Of a DNA stretch of 64,000 nucleotides, positions 1 through 12,700 are shown one piece after another; the stretch's first letter is position 1; each line of letters starts with the position of its first letter. This DNA comes from Mycobacterium vicinigordonae. Its GTDB lineage: Bacteria > Actinomycetota > Actinomycetes > Mycobacteriales > Mycobacteriaceae. A program made the translations under genes and the position numbers. The notes below the pieces were generated by a model. The model was not told where the DNA came from. It was given only the letters and a program-made list of their open reading frames with translations, and made no database searches. The DNA is taken from contig NZ_CP059165.1 in NCBI RefSeq assembly GCF_013466425.1, positions 3,596,001 through 3,660,000 on the forward strand. The letters run 5' to 3'.

Positions 1-1163
1 ACCCCGCCAGCGCCGCCGTTGCCCAACAAGAAGCCCCCAGCCCCGCCGTTGCCACCGACTCCGCCGTCCTCGCTGAAGTGGCCCGCGCCGAGTCCGCCAC
101 TACCTCCGGTTCCTCCGACGCCGATGAACCTGGCGCTACCGCCCATCCCCCCGGCCCCGCCGACACCGCCGGCGCCGCTGGCTCCGCCACCGCCGCCCAT
201 GCCACCGTTGCCGAACAGCAGCCCGCCATCGCCGCCGCTTCCACCGAAACCACCGAGACCGCCTGTGGCTGAGGTAGCCGAGGCCACGCCACCGTGTCCG
301 CCGGAACCGCCGTCGCCGATCAACCAGGCGTTTCCGCCGGCTCCGCCGACACCACCCCCGGTGAGAGGTGAACCGGCCGCGGTCGCCTGCCCGCCAGCGC
401 CCCCGGCACCGCCGTTTCCGGCCAGCAGTCCACCCCAACCGCCGGCTCCGCCATTGCCACCGGCCCCGGCGCCCAGGCCGCCCGCGCCGCCGGAACCGCC
501 GGCCCCAATCAGGATTGCTTGGCCACCGGCGCCGCCGAGGCCGCCGATGCCGGCGGGGGCATCGCCTCCGACACCGCCGATTCCGCCGTTGCCGAACAGC
601 CAGCCGCCGTTACCGCCGGAGCCACCCACCGCACCGGCGGACCCTGCGCCACCAGCGCCACCGTTGCCGAATAACCCTGCGGCTCCGCCGCGACCGCCGG
701 CCGGGTGGGCGCCACCGCCGGAACCGCCCGCACCGCCGTTGCCGAATAGCAGGCCCCCGGCGCCGCCGTCAGCTCCGGTTCCCGCCGCGCCATCGGCGCC
801 GTTGCCGATCAACGGTCGGCCCAGGATGAGCTGGAAGGGTGCGTTAACGAGGTTGAGCAGTTGGTTCAACGGCGCCGGCAGCGCAGCAGCGCTCGCGGCC
901 TCGGTGAGGTTGTAGGTATTGGCGGCCGCGGCCAGCGCCCGCGTGAATTCGGCGTGGAACGCCTCTGCCTGCGCGCTCAGCAATTGATACTCCAGTGCAT
1001 GCCGGCCGAACACCGCGGCAATCGCCACCGACACTTCGTCAGCCGCGGCGGTCATGATCTGCGTGGTCGGAACGGCCGCAAATATGTTGGCGGCGTTGAC
1101 CGCTGAGCCGATGCTGCCGAATTGCTCTGCAGCGGCGGCGATTGCCTCGGGCATCACGAGCAT
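1..1163 (-). CDS. PE_PGRS family protein, N-terminal part (gene runs off the left edge)
   Basis: The ATG at 1163-1161 has a GGAGG ribosome binding site about six bases upstream. It opens a PE domain of about 100 residues that begins [20 protein letters not shown], with typical PE helices ([21 protein letters not shown]). A linker with [28 protein letters not shown] follows, then Gly-Gly-Ala and GNGGAGG repeats to the window edge. About 387 codons are visible and the stop lies outside. PE proteins are cell-envelope or secreted products of ESX-5 type systems; the function of this copy is unknown. The start lies 40 bp after the stop of the upstream same-strand gene, so it may be co-transcribed. 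M. tuberculosis has lppI/lipT on this side of the Rv2047c homologue, so this copy looks lineage-specific. The long proline-rich frame on the opposite strand is its mirror image. Confidence 0.9.
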   Translation of the reverse strand, partial: MLVMPEAIAAAAEQFGSIGSAVNAANIFAAVPTTQIMTAAADEVSVAIAAVFGRHALEYQLLSAQAEAFHAEFTRALAAAANTYNLTEAASAAALPAPLNQLLNLVNAPFQLILGRPLIGNGADGAAGTGADGGAGGLLFGNGGAGGSGGGAHPAGGRGGAAGLFGNGGAGGAGSAGAVGGSGGNGGWLFGNGGIGGVGGDAPAGIGGLGGAGGQAILIGAGGSGGAGGLGAGAGGNGGAGGWGGLLAGNGGAGGAGGQATAAGSPLTGGGVGGAGGNAWLIGDGGSGGHGGVASATSATGGLGGFGGSGGDGGLLFGNGGMGGGGGASGAGGVGGAGGMGGSARFIGVGGTGGSGGLGAGHFSEDGGVGGNGGAGGFLLGNGGAGG

Positions 1164-1203
1164 GGGGCACCTCCGGGTGAACGTGCAGCACAGAGTAGCC
1201 CGG

Positions 1204-3762
1204 TCAGGGTGCCAGCACCCGTATTTCGCCCGTCGCACCGTCGACTTCGACCAGTGCACCCTGCCGTAACGCGCGGGTAGCGTCCTGCACGTCGACGACA
1301 CAGGGGAAGCCGAACTCGCGGGCAACCAGCGCCGCGTGCGACATCGGGCCGCCGAGTTCGGTGACCACCGCGGCGGCATAGCAGAATGCGGCGGTGTAGC
1401 CGACATCGGTGACCTCGGCGACCAGGACCTCACCCGGTTGCAGGTCATCGATGGTTTCCGGACGCACGATCCGCACCCGGCCGCGAACCCGTCCGCCGCA
1501 CACTCCGACACCGCGCAGCATGTCCCCGCCGCCCAACGCCTGCGTCGAGGTCCTCGTCGGCTGCCAGGTCCCGTTGAATACCGTGGGTGGAACGATGCGC
1601 ACCAAACGACGCTGCTCGGCGCGGCGTCTGGTTACCAGCTCAGAGACGTTGGGCGGCAAGGCGTCGAGTTCGTCGACCAACAGATAGAAGACGTCGTCGA
1701 CGGATTGGAACACACCCGCTTCGGTCTGTCGGCGCCCGTACTCGCGCAACAGGGCCCGCAGCACCCAAATCGCACGCACCATCCGGTCGCGCCGCACTTC
1801 CCGATCGCGCAACTGCCGCACCGCGAGCAGCGCAACAGGCTTGGCCCACAACGGAATCGGCGCAAAAGTCGGCTCGGTTTGGGGCGGCGCATCCAGGGCT
1901 TTGGTGACCATTCGCACCAGCAGCTCGGGGTCGTCGGAGTAGCTCGTCGAAAGCATCTCGACCTCGGCCGGTCCGCGGTGTCCCATCAAAGCGAGTTCGG
2001 CCAGCACCGCAGAATGGAACACCGGAGCCTCGACAGCCAGCTTGTCCAGGCGTTCACCGGGTTCGGCGAGCACCCGCAACACCGTCGGGTCCTGTCGCGC
2101 AGCGGCCACCAACCGCTGGACCGCCTCGACCGAGCGCGCACTGACCAGGTCCGGTCCGGCCCGCGTCGAAATGTCCCGCCCGCCCAGGCCCCGCAGCAAG
2201 ACGTTGAATGCGGCACACAGCATGAACGACCCCGCGCCAGCCAGCACCCAGCCGTGTACCACGTGGTCGCGGGCCAGCAGGATCAGACTGAGCAATCGGT
2301 GGTCGTCCAACTCTCTGAAATCTTCACCGGCCAGACGTTCCAACCGGTCGACGTCGGACAGGAAGTCGCGGGTGTCCAGCGACGAGGCCGCGCTGAGCCC
2401 CACCAGGTTGACACCGAAGACACCAATGTTTCGGATCGTGCGCAATTGCCTTCGGAACCGGCCGGATTCCGCCAGCGGGCGCTGCGCGCCGAAGACTGGA
2501 AGCGAAGCCATACTCGGGCCGAAATATCCGCTGTTGCGCACAATCGCCGACGGCTTGGCGAACGGCACGGTTTCGGCCATGAAGTGCGCTGAGGTGATCG
2601 CGCCGTAGAGCCGATGGGCGAAAACCGCGACGGTACGCAAGGCGATTTCCCGCTGTACCACACCGCCGGGCCGCAGCCGCTCCGCGATGGCGACGCCGGC
2701 GGCCCGCAGGCCGCGCACCGTCACCGATGCCGACGACGGGGTGAACGGTCCCGGTAGCGCCTCGGACAGGTTGGTGGCCAGGAAAGTCGGAAACCGAGGG
2801 TCGACCGGGGTGTCGAATTCTCCGTTGACGCCCGGTGGGCCGGCCAACGCGGGCACCACACCATCCTCGGCTGGGCTGTCGACGGCCGGCAGGTCCTGGA
2901 TCGGCGCCAGCCGCCACGGCACGGACCACACACGCCTACCCACCGTGACGCGGCCGCGTACCGCGAGCGTGAAGTCTTCGAGGCATTCAGGTGCGGTCCA
3001 TGCGGGGGCGAACCCCCACTCATCACGCAGCCGCGCGGTGTCAATCAGGGTGGCGCCACGCAGTGCCGATCGGCGCATCAGCGCAACGGATTTCGGCCGG
3101 GCCGGCAGGATACGCCTGCCCAACGCCGCGGCCAGCTGTCGGTATGTCACCGTGCCTGATGCCGCTACATTCGTTGCACCACTTGGCGATTCGCTGTCGA
3201 CGATGGCGCGGGTCAGGACCCGTAGCACATCGTCGGTGTGGACGACCTGGATGTAGCGATCAACGGACTCAACCGGAAGAATCGGCAGTGCCAGCTGCGC
3301 GCGCAACCGGTTGTCGACCCCGCGCCCAAGCACCAGCGGCAGCCGGATCGCGAGCCACTGCGCACTGGATTCGGCAAGTATCGTCTCGACGTCAGCGGAT
3401 AATCGACCCTCATGGGTCGTCGGATGTAGCGGGACGTTCTCGGCCACCAGCCCGTCCGCGGCTCCGTACACCTGCGCCGACGACGTGAAGACGATGCGTG
3501 AGCATCGGGTCTCCGTCATTGCCCGAAGGACGTTCGCGGTACCCGCCGGTTCCGGCACGAGATGCGCGACGGCGTCAGCGCCGGAGAGGGCTCGGCCGAC
3601 CGCTGCCACGTCCCGAATGTCGCCGCTGATGAAATCCGCGGTATTGGGCCAGCTTTCGGGCCGGTGACGGGAAATTCCGGTGACTTCGTGGCCCTGGCCG
3701 ATCAGCCTGGCTACTAGACCGCGGCCAAGCACGCCGCCAGCCCCGGTGACGGTGATCCTCAC
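1204..3762 (-). CDS. SDR-like NAD(P)-binding / PEP-utilising swivel domain fusion protein (Rv2047c-like)
   Basis: 852 residues from a GTG at 3762, ten bases after the pks12 stop, so very likely co-transcribed with it. The N-terminal ~290 residues are an extended SDR (epimerase) fold with a dinucleotide motif TGAGGVLG (residues 6-13) and SSAQVYG (94-100). The catalytic YxxxK is not present: the expected region reads HEGRL (117-121). The C-terminus is a PEP-utilising mobile (swivel) domain with the phospho-histidine-type motif [17 protein letters not shown]; the His is about residue 809. No ATP-grasp or PEP-binding domain is recognisable between them. Length agrees with Rv2047c of M. tuberculosis (about 854 aa), which also adjoins pks12. 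A role with Pks12 in envelope lipid synthesis is only inferred from adjacency. A longer ATG start at 3834 would overlap pks12 and lacks family support. Confidence 0.85.
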   Translation of the reverse strand: MRITVTGAGGVLGRGLVARLIGQGHEVTGISRHRPESWPNTADFISGDIRDVAAVGRALSGADAVAHLVPEPAGTANVLRAMTETRCSRIVFTSSAQVYGAADGLVAENVPLHPTTHEGRLSADVETILAESSAQWLAIRLPLVLGRGVDNRLRAQLALPILPVESVDRYIQVVHTDDVLRVLTRAIVDSESPSGATNVAASGTVTYRQLAAALGRRILPARPKSVALMRRSALRGATLIDTARLRDEWGFAPAWTAPECLEDFTLAVRGRVTVGRRVWSVPWRLAPIQDLPAVDSPAEDGVVPALAGPPGVNGEFDTPVDPRFPTFLATNLSEALPGPFTPSSASVTVRGLRAAGVAIAERLRPGGVVQREIALRTVAVFAHRLYGAITSAHFMAETVPFAKPSAIVRNSGYFGPSMASLPVFGAQRPLAESGRFRRQLRTIRNIGVFGVNLVGLSAASSLDTRDFLSDVDRLERLAGEDFRELDDHRLLSLILLARDHVVHGWVLAGAGSFMLCAAFNVLLRGLGGRDISTRAGPDLVSARSVEAVQRLVAAARQDPTVLRVLAEPGERLDKLAVEAPVFHSAVLAELALMGHRGPAEVEMLSTSYSDDPELLVRMVTKALDAPPQTEPTFAPIPLWAKPVALLAVRQLRDREVRRDRMVRAIWVLRALLREYGRRQTEAGVFQSVDDVFYLLVDELDALPPNVSELVTRRRAEQRRLVRIVPPTVFNGTWQPTRTSTQALGGGDMLRGVGVCGGRVRGRVRIVRPETIDDLQPGEVLVAEVTDVGYTAAFCYAAAVVTELGGPMSHAALVAREFGFPCVVDVQDATRALRQGALVEVDGATGEIRVLAP

Positions 3763-3772
3763 TGGCCGAACA

Positions 3773-6700
3773 CTATTCGTCGTCGTCCATAGATAGCGCG
3801 TTGACCAGGTCGTCGAGGTCCATGTCAGCGACATCTTTCACAGACTCGGCCGGCGTCTCCTGGGCGCCGTCTCGCTCACCACTTTCGTTAGCCAAGGCCA
3901 GCAACAGATCCAGCACACCGGCTTGACGCAGCCGCTTCACCGGAATGGACGCCACAACGCGCCGCAGCTCCTCTTCGCCAGGCACGACCGGTTGCCTCAC
4001 TTGCTGTTCGGCGCCCATCAACTCTTGGTGGAAGTAGCCGGCCAGCGCCGCAGAGTTCGGATAGTCGAAGATGAGCGTCGGCGACAGCGGCAGTCCGGTA
4101 GCGGCTTTGAGCCGGTTACGCATCTCGACCGCGGTCAACGAGTCGAAGCCCAGCTCCTGGAAGGCCCGGTCCGGCGGAATGGACTCGGGTGTCCCGCTGC
4201 CAAGCACCGTCGCGATGTGAGAGCGCACCAGGTCCAGCAGGATGGCGTGCTGCTCGTCTTCGGGCAGGCCGTCCAGGCGTTGCAGCAGAGCGGATTTCGA
4301 CTTCGCGGCGGCCAGCGATTCATCCACCTGACGTCGGGCCGGCGCATTGATCAGATCGACGAACATCGGCGGTAACGTGCCCGCGTCGAACTTGGCACGT
4401 AGCGCAACCAGGTCGATATGGGCGGGCAGCAGGAACGGTTCGTCGACAAGCAGTGCTGTGTCGAGCAATTCAAGCGCCTCGTCCGAGGACATGGCCACGA
4501 TGCCGTCGCGGGCAAACCGAGCCAGATCGGCTTTGCCCAGGCCGCCGGTCATGCTGCTGGTTTGGTCCCAGAGCCCCCAGCCCAGTGAGACAGCCGGCAA
4601 TCCGAGTGAGTGCCGGTGGGCCGCCAGCGCGTCCAGGAACGAGTTGCCCGCAGCATAGTTCGCCTGCCCGGAGGCGCCCGCCAGACCCGCGATCGACGAA
4701 AACAGCACGAACGCGGACAGTTTCATCTCGCGGGTCAACTCGTGCAGGTTCCAGGCCGCATCGACCTTGGCCCGTAGCGCCGCGTCAACTCGCTCCGGGG
4801 TCAGCGAAGTCACCACCGCGTCGTCGAGTGTTCCCGCCGCGTGGATTACGGCCGACAACGGATGTGCCACCGGAATATCGGCTATCACCTTGGCCAGAGC
4901 GTGCCGGTCGGCCGCGTCGCAGGCGACCACGCGCACATCGGCGCCGGCCTCGGTCAACTCCGCGGCCAATTCAGCGGCGCCTGGGGCCTCGGGTCCGCGG
5001 CGACTCAGCAGCAGCAGATGCCGTGCCCGGTGTCGGGTCACCAGATGCCGGGCCAGTGCCGAACCCGCCATCCCGGTGCCTCCGGTGATGAGGATCGTGC
5101 CACTGTCCAGGTGCGTGTCCATGGTCATGACGACCTTGCCGACGTGACGGGCCTGGCTGAGGTAGCGCAGCGCCGCCGGCGCCCGCCGCACATCGAAGGT
5201 AGTGACCGGCAACGGTTGCAGCACACCGGCGTCGAACATTTCAGCCAGTTCGCTAAGCATGCCCTGGATGTGGTCGGGACCGGCCTCGAAAAGGTCGAAG
5301 GCACGGTAGCGCAGACCCGGGTGGCGCCGGGCCAGCGTCTCGGGGTCCCGGATATCGGTCTTGCCCATCTCCAGGAAGATCCCACCCGGTGCGACCAGTC
5401 GCAGTGAGGCGTCGACAAATTCGCCGGACAGCGAGTCCAGCACGACATCCATCCCGGACACGCCCTCCCCGTCCGTGGCGATCCGGAACTTGCCCTCGAA
5501 CTCAACGCTGCGCGAGTCGGCGATGTGGTCGTCGTCGAAGCCCATCGCGCGCAAGGTGTCCCACTTACCCCTGCTCGCGGTGGCGAAGACTTCCGCCCCC
5601 CAGTGCCGGGCCAGTTGCACCGCGGCCATGCCCACACCGCCGGCAGCCGCGTGCACCAGCAGACGCTGCCCCGGCTGGATGTCGGCCAGGACCTTCAGCG
5701 CGTAGTATGCGGTCGCGAAAACAACCGGAGCGGTTGCGGCGTCGACGTCCGACCAACCCGCCGGGATCTTGATCAGCAGCCGCTCGTCGGTGACGGCGAC
5801 GGTTCCGGTGCCTTCCGGGAACAGGCCGGCGACACGGTCTCCGATCATGAAACGAGTTGCATCGGTGGATGTTTCGATAACCTTCCCGGACGCCTCGACG
5901 CCCATCGCCGCGTTCTCGTCGGGATAGAGTCCCAGCGCGATCATCACGTCGCGGAAGTTTGCGGCCATCGCCCTGGTGGCGATGCGCACTTGTCGCGACC
6001 CCAACGGGTCCTGCAGGCCGGGAATCGGTTCAGCACGCAGGTTTTCGAATGTGCCCGCGGCGCTCATATCCAGTCGCCAGGCGCCGTCGGCAGCCGGTGA
6101 CAACAGGCCACGGACCGCGCGGCTGGCGTGCACCCGCGCGATGTGGGTAGTGCCGTTGCGCAACACGACTTGCGGTTCGCCGACCGCCAGCACCGCAGCT
6201 GCCTCTTCTTCGGCAATCGGAACATCGGTGTCCACCAGCACGATCCGGCCGGGGTGCTCGGTCTGCGCCGACCGCACCAAACCCCACACCGCGGCACCGG
6301 CCAGATCGGTGACGTCCTCCCCGGACAACGCGATGGCACCGCGCGTGACAACCAGCAGCACACCCGAGTCGTGCGCGGTCAACCAGGACTGCACGGCCGA
6401 CAATGCCCGGTGCGTCGCGGTGTGCACACCGGCGAGGGTGTCGCCGGGGACCTGCTCGGACTCAAAGACCTGATACGGCGGGGTCGTGGCGGCCTCACCT
6501 GTCATAGGCGCCGGCGCCCAGTTCACCTCGAAGAGCCGGTCGCCACCGGAACCTGTTATCGCCGCTTTGAGCTGCTTCTCGGTGACCGGCCGAGCCATCA
6601 TCGAGGCCACCGACAACACCGGCAGACCCAGCGCGTCGGTCAATTCCACCGACACCGACGACGGACCGGTCGGTGTGATGCGGGCTCGCACTGCAGAAGC

Positions 6701-9700
6701 GCCCGCGGCGTGCAGGGACACACCTTGCCAGGCGAACGGGACGAGCACGCCATCGCCGCTGTCAAGCACACCCTCCGCTCCGCCGCCGACGATAAGGGCA
6801 TGCAACGCCGCGTCCAACACCACCGGGTGCACGCCGAATCCGCTCGGCGACAACCCGGGCGTCGGCGGCAACGTCACCTCGGCAAACAGTTCATCGCCAC
6901 GGCGCCACATGGCGGTCAGGCCCTGGAACGCCGGGCCGTAGCCGTAGCCGCGCTCGGCTAGCCGATCGTAGGTTCCTGCTACCTCCACCGGTTGGGCACC
7001 CACAGGCGGCCACGCCGACAGGTCGGCACCGGGCTGGGTGGCAGCGGAACTCACCGCGCCCTCGGCGTGCAGCAGCCAGCCCGAACCCGCGTCCGCACGG
7101 GAGAACACCGAGACGGGACGAACACCGGACTCGTCGGCGGCGTCGACGACGACTTGCACTGCCACCGAACCCGTTTCAGGCACGACAAGCGGCGCCGCCA
7201 GGGTGAGTTCATCGACCACCGAGCAGCCCACCTCGTCGCCGGCACGGATCGCCAACTCGACGAATCCGGCACCCGGGAAGATCACGACGCCGCCTACCGC
7301 ATGGTCGCGCAACCAGCTCTGCGCCACCGCCGAGAGCCGGCCCGTGAGCACCACCCCGCCCGAGGACGGCAGCTCGACCACAGCACCCAGCAGCGCGTGC
7401 TCACCGGCCGTCAAACCCAGGCCGGCGGCATCGACGGTGCGGGCGCCGTTGGCGAGCCAGAACCTGCGTCGCTGGAAGGCATAGGTCGGCAGGTCGACGA
7501 TGTTGCCCTGTCCCAGCATCGCCCGCCAGTCCAGTTGCGCACCGGCGGCGAACGCCTGGGCCACCGCTTCGGTCAGAGTGGCGGGTTCGGGCCGGTCTTT
7601 GCGCAGCGCGCAGGTCGCCGAAAGCACCGGAACATCGGGCAGCGATTCCTCGATCACGGCGGTCAGACCGCCGCTGGGGCCCAGCTCGACGAATCTCACT
7701 GCCCCGGCCGAGTGGGCGAATCGGATACTGTCGGCGAAGCGCACCGCTTCCCGCACGTGTTCCTTCCAGTACGCCGCCGACCCAAAATCGTCTCCGGCGA
7801 GTTGGCCGGTCAGATTCGAAATGATGGGGATGGTGGGGTGCCCGACGGGCAATGCCGCGGCAACCGCACCGAACTCGTCCACCATCGGATCCATCAGTGA
7901 GGAATGGAAGGCGTGCGACACGGGGAGCCGGTGCACACGTCGACCCTCGGCACGCAACTGATCAGCCACCGCGAGTACGCAACTGTCGACACCTGAAATC
8001 ACCACCGAGGCAGGCCCATTGACGGCGGCGATGCTGACCTCATCGGTCAGCAGCGGCCGGACCTCTGCCTCGGCAGCCTGCACGGCGACCATTGCGCCGC
8101 CGGAATCGAGGCGCTGCATGAAGCGGCCCCGCGCGGCCACCAAGACCGCCGCGTTCTCCAACGACAGCACACCTGCGACATGCGCCGCGGACAATTCGCC
8201 GACGGAATGACCCATCACGAAATCAGGCTGCAGACCCCAGGATTCCAGCAACCGGAACAGCGCGACTTCTACGGCGAACAACGCCGGCTGCGCGAATTCG
8301 GTGGTGTCCAAGAGGTTTTGCTCGGGACCCCACATCACCTCGCGGAGCGGGCGCAGCAGATGGCGGTCCAACTCGGCTACCGCGCTGTTGAACGCCTCGG
8401 CGAACACCGGATAGGCGGCATGCAATCCCATTCCCATGCCGAGCAATTGGGCACCTTGGCCGGGGAAGACGAAAACGGTCTTGGCGCCAGGCTGGACGGT
8501 ACCGCGGATCACAGTGCTAGCCGGGTCCTCACCAGCCAGCCTCTCGAGCCCGGCCAGCAGCGTGTCCCGGTCGGCGCCGAGCACAACCGCCCGATGCTCG
8601 AATGCCGACCGGCACGCCAACGACCAGGCGACGTCTGCGGGATCCAAATCCTCACGCGTGCGGACATATTCGGCCAAACGTCTCGCCTGCGAACCCAACG
8701 CAGACGCCGACTTGGCCGAGATCACCCAAGGCAACTGCGCGGGCTTGGTCGCGGTGGGCTCGGTCTGCGGGATCGCAGGCGCCGATTCGATGATCACATG
8801 GGCGTTGGTCCCGCTGATCCCGAACGACGACACCCCGGCGCGGCGGGGCTGTCCCTGCGCCGGCCAGGACTGCGGGTCAGTCAGCAGCGCCACCGACCCG
8901 CCCGACCAGTCCACGTGCGGGCTGGGCGCGTCCACATGCAGTGTGCGCGGAAGCATTTCGTGGCGCATTGCCTCCACGATCTTGATCACCCCGGCGACAC
9001 CTGCCGCGGCCTGGGTGTGACCCATGTTCGACTTGATCGACCCCAGCCATAGCGGTTGGGTGCGACCCTGACCGTAGGTGGCCAGCAACGCCTGGGCCTC
9101 GATCGGGTCGCCGAGCGTGGTGCCGGTGCCATGACCCTCGACCGCGTCCACCTCGGCTGCCGATAATCCGGCGTTGGCCAGCGCCGCTCGCACCACCCGC
9201 TGCTGGGACGGTCCATTGGGCGCGGTCAGACCGTTGGACGCACCGTCCTGGTTGATGGCCGACCCCCGCACCACAGCCAATACTGGGTGACCCAGCCGCT
9301 GCGCGTCGGAAAGTCGCTCCACCACCAGCATTCCGCCGCCCTCGGAGAACCCGGTGCCGTCGGCCGCGCCGGCGAAAGCCTTGCACCGCCCGTCGGCCGA
9401 CAAGCCGCGCATGCGGCTGAACTCGACGAAGATGTCCGGTGTGGCGTTGACGGTGACACCGCCAGCCAGCGCCAGGTCGCACTCCCCCGACCGCAGTGAC
9501 TGCACCGCCATATGCAACGCCACCAACGACGACGAACACGCCGTGTCGACCGACACCGCAGGACCTTCCAAGCCCAGCACGTAAGCCACCCGACCCGACG
9601 TCACACTGCACGACTGCCCCGTCAGCCGGAACCCTTCCACCGCATCCCCTGCGGAGAATCCGTACCCCTGCGTCATCACCCCGGCGAAAACTCCGGTCGC

Positions 9701-12700
9701 GCTGCCACGCAGCGCTGCGGGCGCAATCCCCGCGCGTTCGAGGGCTTCCCAGGACAACTCCAGGAACATGCGCTGCTGGGGGTCCATCGCCAGCGCCTCG
9801 CTAGGGGTGATCCCGAAGAATGCGGGATCGAAGTCTGCCACGCCGTCCACGAAACCACCGGTGCGGGTATAGCAGGTGCCGACGACGTCGGGGTCTTCGT
9901 TGTACAGCCCAGCCAGGTCCCAGCCGCGGTCGGCAGGAAACTCCGAGAGCACATCGCGGCCCTGGAGCAGCATGTCCCACAGACCTTCTGGAGAATCAAC
10001 ACCGCCCGGATAGCGGCATGCCATGCCTACGATCGCGATCTGGTCGTCGCCGGTGACGCGCACCGAGGGTACGGACTCTATCTCCTGCGGCACACCGGCG
10101 AGTTCGGTCCGCATATAAGCGGCCAGGCCGTTGGGCGTGGGGTAGTCGAAGATCAACGTCGGTGAAAGCGACAGACCGGTAGCAGTTTTGAGCCGGTTTC
10201 GCATCTCGACGGCGGTCAGAGAGTCGAAGCCCAACTCTTGGAATGCTTTATCGGGGTCGATGGCCTCCGGCGCGACGTTGCCCAACACGGTAGCGATGTG
10301 CGATCGCAACAGGTCAAGCAGTATCGCGTGCTGCTCGGGTTCGGGCAGGCCGTGCAGTCGGTGCGCGAGAGCCGATTTCGATTTGGCGGCGGCAAGCGTG
10401 TCGTCTACCTGCCGCCGCATCGGGGCGTTCACCAATTCGCGGAACATCGGCGGTACCGATCCCGCGTGGGCACGTAACGCGGACAGGTCGATACGCGCGG
10501 GCGCCAGGAACGGCTCGTTAACGATCAGCGCCGTGTCGAAGAGTTCGAGCGCCTCTTGTGAAGACAGGGCCAGCACGCCTTCGCGTCCCAGTCGCGCCCG
10601 GTCCGCGTCGTCGAGTCCACCGGTCATGGCGCTGGCTTGATCCCATAAACCCCAGCCCAGCGACATCGCCGGCAATCCACGCGCCCGCCGATGTGCGGCT
10701 AGCGCATCGAGGAAGCAGTTGGCTGCCGAGTAATTCGCCTGTCCAGACGAGCCGACTAACCCGGCCATCGACGAAAACATCAGGAATGCAGACACATCCA
10801 GGTCGCGGGTCAGCTCGTGCAGGTTCCAGGCCGCGTCGACCTTGGCGCGCAGCACCGGATCCACCCGATCCGGGGTCAACGAGGTCACCACCGCGTCGTC
10901 GAGGACACCGGCCGCGTGGACGACCGCTGACAGCGGCCACTGCAGCGGAATATCGGCGATCACCTTCGCCAGCGCGGGACGGTCCGACGCATCGCAAGCC
11001 ACCAGCTGCACCTGGGCGCCCGCGGCCTCCAGTTCGGCTCGCAGTTCAGCCGCTCCGGGCGCATCCGGACCCCGCCGGCTGAGCAGCAGCAGATGCCGCG
11101 CGCCGTGTTCGGCCACCACGTGTCGGGCCAGCGCCGAACCTGCCATCCCAGTCCCGCCAGAGATCAGCACGGTGCCCTGCGCCCAGGCGTCCGGCAGCAT
11201 CAGAACGACCTTGCCGATGTGGCGTGCCTGACTGAGGTAACGCAGCGCCGCCGGTGCCCGGCGCACGTCGAACGTCGTCACCGGCAGCGGCCGCAGCACG
11301 CCGGCGTCGAAAAGTTCGGCCAGGCCGAGCATGTACTGGTGCATGCGCGGGCGGCCGGGCTCGAATAGGTCGAAGGCGCGGTAGCGCACACCCGGGTATT
11401 TTTGGGCGATGGCGCCGGGGTCGCGGATATCGGTCTTGCCCATCTCCAGGAATATCCCGCCGGGTTTGACCAATCGCAGTGAAGCGTCTACGAATTCGCC
11501 GGCCAGCGAGTCCAGCACGATGTCCATCCCGGCCGTGCCGGTGCGGCTGGTGACGTCGTGGAACTTGTCCTCGAACTCCAGGCTGCGCGAGTCCGAGATG
11601 TGGTCTTCGTCAAACCCCATGGCACGCAGGGTGTTCCACTTGCCCTTGCTGGCCGTCGCGAACACCTCCAGGCCAAGGTGCCGGGCGAGCTGGGTGGCGG
11701 CCATGCCGACGCCACCCGCGGCGGCGTGGATAAGGACCCGCTGGCCGGGCTTGGCGTCGGCCAACTGCACGAATGCAAACCACGCGGTGGTGAAGACCGC
11801 CGATATGGCGGCGGCTTCCGCGTAGGTCCAGTCCGACGGCATCGGCTGCAGCAGCCGGACATCGCCGGGGACCAGGGTGCCACTGCCGTCAGGGAAGAAG
11901 CCGTACACCGAGTCACCGACCGCGAATTCGGTTACGCCGGGGCCGACTTCGACGACAACTCCGGCGCCCTCGCCGCCGATCAATGCTTCGTGGGTGAACA
12001 TGCCCAGCGAGATCATGACGTCGCGGAAGTTGGCCGCGATGGCGCGCAGCGCGACCCGCACATAGCCGGGCTGTAAGGGCGCTTCGGCATTGGGCACCGG
12101 CTCGAGCCGCAGATTCTCGAAAGTGCCCGCGCTGCTGAGGCCCAGCCGCCACGGACCCCCGGCCGGTGGCTCCAGGATGCCGTCTACGCCGCGGTTGCCG
12201 CGCACTCGGGGAATGTAGGCCTGCCCGCCACGCAGCACTACCTGCGATTCACCGGTCGCCAACGCCGCCGTCACGGCTGTATCGTCAAGCGGGGCATCGG
12301 AATCGACTAGCACTAGTCGCCCGGGGTTCTCGGTCTGCGCCGAGCGAACCAGGCCCCACACGGCAGCGCCGGCGAGATCGGTGACATCTTCTTGCGGCAG
12401 GGCCACCGCACCCCGGGTGGCCACCACCAGTAGGCCGGTGTCGTGCTCGGTCAGCCAGGATTGGACAGCGGCTAGCGCGCGATGGGTGCGCTCATACGCC
12501 GCCGTGACCGGGTCTTCTTCGGTGGCAACAGATTCGACGATCTGATAGACAGGCCCGGCGGCGCCGATGGTGGATGTGGCCGGAACCCAGGCGAGCTCGA
12601 ACAGCCGGTCCGGGCCGGCGCCGGAGATCGCCGCCCGCAGTCGCTGCTCAGTGACCGGGCGAGCCGCCATAGCGGCGACCGAGAGCACCGGCAGCCCTAA

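Noticed and set aside
19..915. A 298-residue plus-strand open frame rich in Pro
   Set aside because: Mirror of the PE_PGRS GGAGG repeats on the minus strand; the minus strand has a PE domain and ribosome binding site.
1336..2608. Long plus-strand open frames inside the SDR/PEP gene
   Set aside because: Antisense to a gene with clear domains; no family resemblance and composition typical of opposite-strand frames in high-GC DNA.
3762..3834. Longer start for the SDR/PEP gene
   Set aside because: It would overlap the pks12 end, and the dinucleotide motif begins just after the GTG at 3762.
5525..10165. Many 100-300-residue open frames within pks12
   Set aside because: All shadow the two polyketide synthase modules and show no domain signature.
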